Below are positions 58,911-64,000 of a DNA stretch of 64,000 nucleotides, piece after piece. Under the pieces are notes generated by a model that saw only the letters and a list, made by a program, of their open reading frames with translations, was not told the origin of the DNA and did not search any database. Each line of letters begins with the position of its first letter. Position 1 is the first letter of the stretch. Location of the stretch: the NCBI RefSeq assembly GCF_030445035.2, contig NC_080680.1:91951157-92015156 (forward strand), written 5' to 3'. The position numbers and the translations under genes were made by a program. The stretch comes from Dasypus novemcinctus (taxonomy: Eukaryota > Chordata > Mammalia > Cingulata > Dasypodidae).

Positions 58911-59725
58911 GCCCCTCCCCATGCAGGCACCCTGGGCCAGATCCAGGCTCCCCCCATTGGCCCACGCTACAAGGGACTGGCAGGTTTTGAGCCCAGGTCT
59001 GTTCTGACCAGGACACCAGGGAGGCTAGGGCCTGGGCGATGCCACCTATCTGCCCACCCGAGGCAGTCTGGCCTGACCCTCCCTCCTTCCCTATCCCCTT
59101 CCTGTCCCTCTAACAACAGGGCCTGTGCTCCAGAGTGCCAGACCTGAGGGCCAGGACTGGGTAGGGCTGAGCGTCTACCAGAAAGGACCTAAAGGTGGGC
59201 CCCACGGCAGGTAAGCAGCCCACCCCCAGTCATGGCCACGGGCACACCTGCCCAGGTACGCACATTCCTTAACAATTAGGAGACAAATCTGACTCTTGAG
59301 GCCTGCATGGCATGATGTCCAACGTGGATGGCTGCTTGGGCCCTCAGTTCCAGGGCTTGGCATGGACTAAGGGCTGACAGCTCACCAGGGCACCCAGCAG
59401 GCAGAGCCGGGGGCTCAGACCAGCTCCTCCTCCCAGCAGCGGCACCTCCACCCACTCTGATGGACAAGCCAAACCTGGGGACCCCCGCACCGCCTCACTC
59501 CCCACGTCCCACCCCGCAGCAGCTCCCGTCACCTCCCTCACAAAACCCCTCCCAATCCCACCACTTCTCCCCACGCCACCGCCTCCTCCCTGGGGTCCGC
59601 CAGCCACCCCCACCTCTCCCTGGACACGGGCAACAGCCCCTCACCCCTTTCCCGCCTTATTAGTCATCCTGAGAAATCCAGATCCAGTTATAACTGGCCC
59701 CTGCCTTGCTTAAAACTCTCCAGTG

Positions 59726-59934
59726 TGGGAGCAAAGATAGTTCCAGTGGGTGAGTGCCTGCTCGCCATGTCCGAGCTCCCAGGTTCACTCTCTGGTACCT
59801 CCTAAAAACAAACAAACAAATGAAAACCCTCGACGTGAGCAGGGGTAGCTCAGCGGGTGAGCACCTGCTTCCCACGTACGCCGTCCCAGGTTAGAAGCCC
59901 CAGCGCCTCCTAAAAACAAAAAACAGAAACATCT
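59726..59934 (+). mobile_element. dimeric tRNA-headed SINE with a single 10-bp target-site duplication
   Basis: Two head units lie in tandem. The first (59728-59824) has TTCCAGTGGGTGAGTGCCTG, a B-box-like AGGTTCACTC and ACCTCCTAAAAACAAACAAA. The second (59838-59930) has GGGGTAGCTCAGCGGGTGAG, AGGTTAGAAGCCCC and GCGCCTCCTAAAAACAAAAA. CTCTCCAGTG occurs at 59716-59725 and 59935-59944, bracketing both units. The second unit's GGGGTAGCTCAG matches the start of a tRNA such as tRNA-Ala. Confidence 0.82.
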
Positions 59935-60179
59935 CTCTCCAGTGGCTACTCCCCGCTGGCTGGGGCCGCCGGCTCCCACCATTCGCCCTTCCCAGAGCCC
60001 TGGCTCCAGGGCTCGCTCTCCAGTGCTCGAAAACCCACGTCCTTCCTGGTACAGCCGAGAGGCTCCTCGGTCTAGACTCTGTCCCTTTGGGCCCCTTATC
60101 CACACAGCCTGGAGGTCTCAGCTCCCGGAAGCCCTAGTGGAAACCGGACCTGCTGGCTTTCATCCTCCTTGAACTCAAG

Positions 60180-60312
60180 CACCGCGTCCTGCACGCGTGT
60201 CCGCTGGTCGACAGGGAGCTCCGAGGAGGCAGGGCTCACGATGCTTACTTAGCCTGGAGCCTGGCAAACAGAAGGCGCTCAATAAAAGACCGTTGTTGAG
60301 TGAAGAAATGTA
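60180..60312 (+). repeat. L2 3' end
   Basis: TCGACAGGGAGCTCCGAGGA, GAGCCTGGCAAACAGAAGGC, GCTCAATAAAAGACCGTTGT and TGAGTGAAG fit the L2 terminus. Confidence 0.65.
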
Positions 60313-60339
60313 TTCATCCCCCGCCCTGCGCATCCTTCA

Positions 60340-61300
60340 AATCCTCCCCGGCCCGTGTCCCCGTGCCGCGCCCCTCGTGCGCCCTGAGAGGAAAGCTCGG
60401 CGTGCGGGCAGGGGGCTCGTGTCCCCTCCCCGCGCCGCCCCCCAGCTTCCCAGGGGCAGGAACGTTTTACCGTGGTCAGCTACGGGTCTCGGACAGAAGG
60501 ACACGAGACCAGGTAGGTGGTAAATAGAAGCCACCATTCCCTTTGTTCTCCGGTAATGAGAAAGGAGCACATTTTTCATCAACGTAGAGAACAAAAACAT
60601 CGAAAAACCGAGCATTTGGGGAGAAACGCGCTTGTCTGGGATACGACGCTGAGTCTTTCTTGAGAGCTGCAATTATTTGAAAATGACATCAAACCCTAGC
60701 GTCTTTATTCTCCAGGTCCCTGTCGGGGCTCTCTGCCCCCGAGGCCATGTGCCCCCTCCCCAGCCTCCGCCGCCGGGGTCAGAGTCCTGGGAGACGTCAG
60801 CTGAAGAGGCGAGCAGCCCTGTGGGTGGTGATGGGGCCACTTCAGCGTCACACCCACGGGAACAAAGCCGGCGGCGCAGAGCAGGGTGGCCGGCCTCTGT
60901 GGGGAGGGATGAGCACGGGCTCCCGGAGAGCCGCTTCCGCGGCGCTGGGCTCCCCCGGCAGGCACCGAGGGGACAGCGCAGTCCCGGGCACGCAGGCCCC
61001 GCCCTTTCGGGACAGCCCGGTGCCGACCACCCTGCAGGCCCCTCTGCGCCCCTGGGAGGAGGACCCCCATATTATCTCCCCCGTCCTGTGGAAGAGGCAG
61101 CTGAGGCTCAGAGAGCGTGTGACTTGCACATGGTTCCACAACCAGGGGAGAGGAGGGTCCCGACGCAAACTCCCCGCGGCGGCGGGGGAGAGCGCAGGTG
61201 GCCCTGGCACAGGGCCGGCCTCTGCACGGCCGCAGCGGGCGGGGGAGCAGCCGGGAGTTGGGGGTGCAGGCAGGGCCCTGGCGACCTCGTGCGGACTCAG
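60340..61300. promoter_or_regulatory. weaker CpG-rich region
   Basis: G+C-rich with many CG dinucleotides (for example CCGTGCCGCGCCCCTCGTGC, CTCCCCGCGGCGGCGGGGGA) but interrupted by an MIR and AT-rich DNA at 60520-60670. It may be a shore or an extension of the island at 62.2 kb. Confidence 0.45.
61070..61175 (-). repeat. MIR fragment, inverted, in CpG-rich DNA
   Basis: ATTATCTCCCCCGTCCTGTG, GAGGCAGCTGAGGCTCAGAG and GTGTGACTTGCACATGGTTC fit inverted MIR core. Confidence 0.65.
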
Positions 61301-62199
61301 GACTCAGTGCTTTGGGCAATAAGGAGTGTATCTGGGTTTTCAGTGGGGGAGGTTCAGGGTCACGTCTGGGTTTAAGAGGCGCCGGCTGTCCAGTGGTGAG
61401 TGGGTCAGAGGGGAGGAGGCAGGGGGTGGCCAGAAACAAAGAGAAGGGGATGGGCAGGAGGCCTCACAAATGTGACCAAGAGAATCATTGACCTGAGGGT
61501 TGGGCTCAGAGAGGTTAAAGAACACCCTCAGATCACACAGCAAGTTCCTCCCAAGCTCTGAAACCTTGTGAAAGGGGGAAGAGGGTGGGGAGAGGGTCAG
61601 GGGCAAAGTCCACATTTCTTTTGTTCTAGTGTGGAGGCCTTCCAGGCTTTGGCTCCCGCAGGGCGCACCCCTCCCTTCAGTGCGGGCCATAGCAGACAAG
61701 TCCTGCCTGCCCTGCTCCCCTCTAAACTCTCTCCCCAGCCACCTTCCCGCTCCCACGGCGAACCCCAGCCTAGGGCAGCTGCTCAGGAAACCGGGGCATT
61801 CAGCAGGCGCCACCTACAAGCCCTGGCCTCACCCCCCTCCGGCCCCGGGGAGCTCACCACCTCCAAGCTCCTTCCTTCTGTGCTGGTTTGAGGCAGGGTC
61901 ACCCCCTCCCCCCCGAAGTTCAGCCCCAGAGCGTCTCCCTCAGCTCACAAGTCCCCCCCGGGGAGCAAACGCCACTTGGCATCTGGGCGACAAGGAGGCG
62001 ACTCCCCTGCGGACTTAAGGGGATGCTCGACCAAGACCCTCCCCGCTCCCACGACACAGCCGGGGGCTCCCGTTTCCTCCAAAGAGGGCTCGTGACCATT
62101 TCTCCATTCCAGTCTTTTCCTTTGGAAAAAGAGTCCAGGGAACCCAGAGATGGGAAGTGCAGAAAGGAGGAAGGGACCCGACAGCCCACACCCGGTATC

Positions 62200-63120
62200 G
62201 CTGACCACACTCACGGCCCCCTCGCTCGCTGCTCGCGGCCGGGACCTCCGCTCCTCACCCCGACCCCCGCCCGCAGCGCCTGCAGCTGGAACAAAGGAGA
62301 GGCCCGAGCCCGCCGGGGCGCACGCCCGCGCACAGCGCCGGCTCCCCGCACAGCCGCCCGCCCCCCCGCCCACACGCACCGGCCTCCCCCCGAGCCCCGC
62401 ACCACGGCCCCGTTCCACCCGGGGCCACTCCCACGACGCGCGGGGCTCCGCATCCCCTGACACACGGACACCGACGCGCGCCGCTGCACGGCGGAGCCCG
62501 GGGCGCACGGGCCTGCGCTGCCCGGGAAGGCCCGAGGGTGCAGGGGCCCAGGCTGCCGGCGCCTTGGTCACCGCGACCCCTGCCGAGACCCCTGCCGAGA
62601 CCCCCGCCGAGCTGCGCGGGCGGCTGCGGGCAGCGGGGCAGCGGCGGGAGGGGAGCGCGGGGGGTCCACGGCCGTGCCCGCCCGCTCGGCCCGCAGCAGT
62701 GCGACCCCTGGTGCCCCAAACCCACCCCCAAAGCCATCGCGGCGCTGCGGCGACGACGGACACGCGGGACCGAGAACCGCGGGGACACACGGCGCGGGGA
62801 GGTGCGTGCCCCGCGGTCGCCGCTCCGCGCCGCCCCTGCGCCCGGCGGGCCCGCCCGGGAGGCCCAGCTGCAGCGCCGTGGCGCCACCTACGCTCCGCCG
62901 CCAGGACTGCGGCCCGGGGCGCCCCCGCGCGCGGCGGGGCGCTGCGCGGCTCTCCCGTCCCTTCCCCCCCCGGGGCGCGCCCCCCGCGCCGCCACGTCAC
63001 GGCCGCGGCCTGCGGCGGGCGGTCCCTCCCGGGTGCTGTCGCCGCTTCTGGGCCTCAGCCCCGGGGGAAGGGGATTCCAAGATGTCCAGGCGGCCCAGGC
63101 CTTCCTTGAGGTCACCCGCC
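62200..63120. promoter_or_regulatory. orphan CpG island (candidate promoter)
   Basis: Very high G+C with CG dinucleotides packed throughout, unlike the CpG-depleted DNA elsewhere. It has GC-box-like runs (CCGCCCGCCCCCCCGCC at about 62351), an NRF1-like stretch (CGCACGCCCGCGCACAGCGC at about 62320), a CRE-like half site (CACGTCACGG at about 62993) and a 12-bp unit GACCCCTGCCGA repeated three times at 62575-62610. No TATA box and no start codon with clear coding support. No gene is known to me at this position next to MAPKAP1. Confidence 0.75.
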
Positions 63121-64000
63121 ACCACCACTGGAACGGTTGTGACGTTTTACAGAAGACGCTGAGGCTCGCGCCCAAGTAGGGAAAGGGGGACTGGGCCGTG
63201 ACTCCGGGGCCGCTGGAGCTGGAGCACCTGAACTCGTCGCCGAGCCTTCCAGACCTTTGCCCAGGCTGCCCTCCCCAGCCCTGACCGCCCATATACCCCT
63301 CCCACCCAGGAAGTTGTGCCTACCTCCTCCACCCCAGCCCCCAGCCCTCCTCTGAGCCCCGCACCCACATTTCACCCTTCTGTCCTCAGGGACTGCACCC
63401 ACCCATTTAGCACTGTTCTGGATTCTTCGGAAGGTCATACCAGGAAAAAGGACCCTTAGAGACCTAGCCCACTCCCACTGTGGATGGGGGAAGCCAAGCC
63501 CCCCGCCGGCCCCTCTGCTCTGGTCTAGTCTCTGTGCATTTGTCTAGGCTTCTTCAGGTGCCCGCAGCCACCACTGTGCCCGGCAGGGATGTGGCATCCC
63601 ACGTTACAAGAGGACATGGAGCCGGCGATGCTCCCGTCACGTCAGCGCTGTGGACGGTATCAGTTACCCCGCTCCACAGGTGAGCAGAGCAGACTCGGTG
63701 AGGTCAGGGGCCTGCGGGAGGCCACACGCAGCAGGGGAGGCACAGACCCGAGATCTAAGGCCTGATTCGAGGGTCACCCAGCCCCGTCCTCGGCCGGCCC
63801 CTGGAACCCAGGTTGGGATGGACATCACACTGGCCCTGGGCTGTGACCCTCCTGGCATGGACAGCAGCCACCCGTTCACACACACGTCACCCGAGTCTCA
63901 GTCGCATGGGCTGCAGCATGGTGTGAGGTTACAGCCCAAGGAACAGAGAGTCCGCATGTGTCAGACACCCCCAGGTTGACCCCCCTGGTTTACAGATGGG
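63121..64000. other. G+C-rich DNA right of the CpG island, no gene identified
   Basis: Holds an inverted MIR-like scrap at about 63140-63180 (TTTTACAGAAGACGCTGAGG) and another at about 63670-63770 (CCACACGCAGCAGGGGAGGC). A GT-type donor GAGGTGAG-like site or first exon could not be identified with confidence. Confidence 0.5.

Larger units (their letters stand above)
42470..62199. other. intergenic region downstream of MAPKAP1
   Basis: No coding exon was supported. Besides the repeats listed separately, repeat-poor stretches are at about 42850-44900, 47150-48900, 49650-50890, 51060-52430, 54240-55380, 57290-58690 and 58910-59720. They are G+C-rich for the most part; 50380-50600 and 57700-57800 are local AT-rich islands. 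In human the neighbour beyond the MAPKAP1 3' end is GAPVD1, in convergent orientation; no GAPVD1 exon was recognised here. Confidence 0.7.

Noticed and set aside
60677..61439. 232-codon and 244-codon frames on opposite strands
   Set aside because: Same GC-rich cause, with an inverted MIR running through both frames.
61945..63109. Overlapping long open frames on both strands (351 codons minus, 319 codons plus) in the CpG island
   Set aside because: Stop codons are AT-rich and scarce in such DNA, so long frames arise on both strands. The products are R/A/P/G-rich low complexity with no domain.

Overview
The window is vertebrate nuclear DNA from a placental mammal, almost certainly an armadillo (Xenarthra, most likely Dasypus novemcinctus). 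At least fifteen insertions carry the hallmarks of the armadillo DAS-SINEs: a tRNA-derived head with pol III A/B boxes, a G-rich stretch, and an (AAATA)n-AATCTTT-poly(A) tail. Several have clean target-site duplications. Ancient mammalian repeats (MIR, L2, MaLR LTRs, old L1, hAT fossils) fill much of the rest. This identification rests on remembered repeat families, not on a search.

Only one protein-coding gene is supported: the 3' end of MAPKAP1 (SIN1, the mTORC2 subunit), on the + strand. Three coding exons (13024-13161, 34875-34972, 40879-41004) splice in frame to give about 119 C-terminal residues, most of the SIN1 PH domain plus the tail, ending at TGA 41002-41004. Counting back from a 522-residue human protein places the two lysines known for phosphoinositide binding (K428, K464) at lysines here, an internal check on the assignment. 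Everything before 13024 is the preceding intron; introns of 21.7 kb and 5.9 kb separate the exons. The 3'UTR has a proximal poly(A) signal at 41382 and a possible distal one at 42443.

Region by region: 1-13 kb is intron with MIRs, three full DAS-SINEs (3.4, 5.5, 7.8 kb) and another at 8.4 kb. 13-35 kb is intron with a palindrome cluster (14.2 kb), a solo MaLR-type LTR with intact 5-bp duplication (21.3 kb), an old L1 interrupted by an MLT1 LTR and a SINE (22.1-24.7 kb), a hAT transposase fossil (26.6-27.3 kb), an ancient repeat broken by three SINEs (27.3-29.2 kb) and a xenarthran-looking retroelement (30.6-31.9 kb). 35-41 kb has the last intron and terminal exon. 42.5-64 kb is intergenic, increasingly GC-rich, with old MIR/L2 copies, four DAS insertions, a 21-bp minisatellite built on a YY1-like motif (54.0 kb) and a strong orphan CpG island at 62.2-63.1 kb, about 20 kb downstream of MAPKAP1.

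The most notable observations are the YY1-like minisatellite, the orphan CpG island, two multi-headed tRNA-SINE units each flanked by a single 10-bp duplication, a 36-bp near-identical direct repeat in intronic DNA 1.3 kb apart, and a phase-symmetric PH-domain exon. No convincing new protein-coding system was seen.
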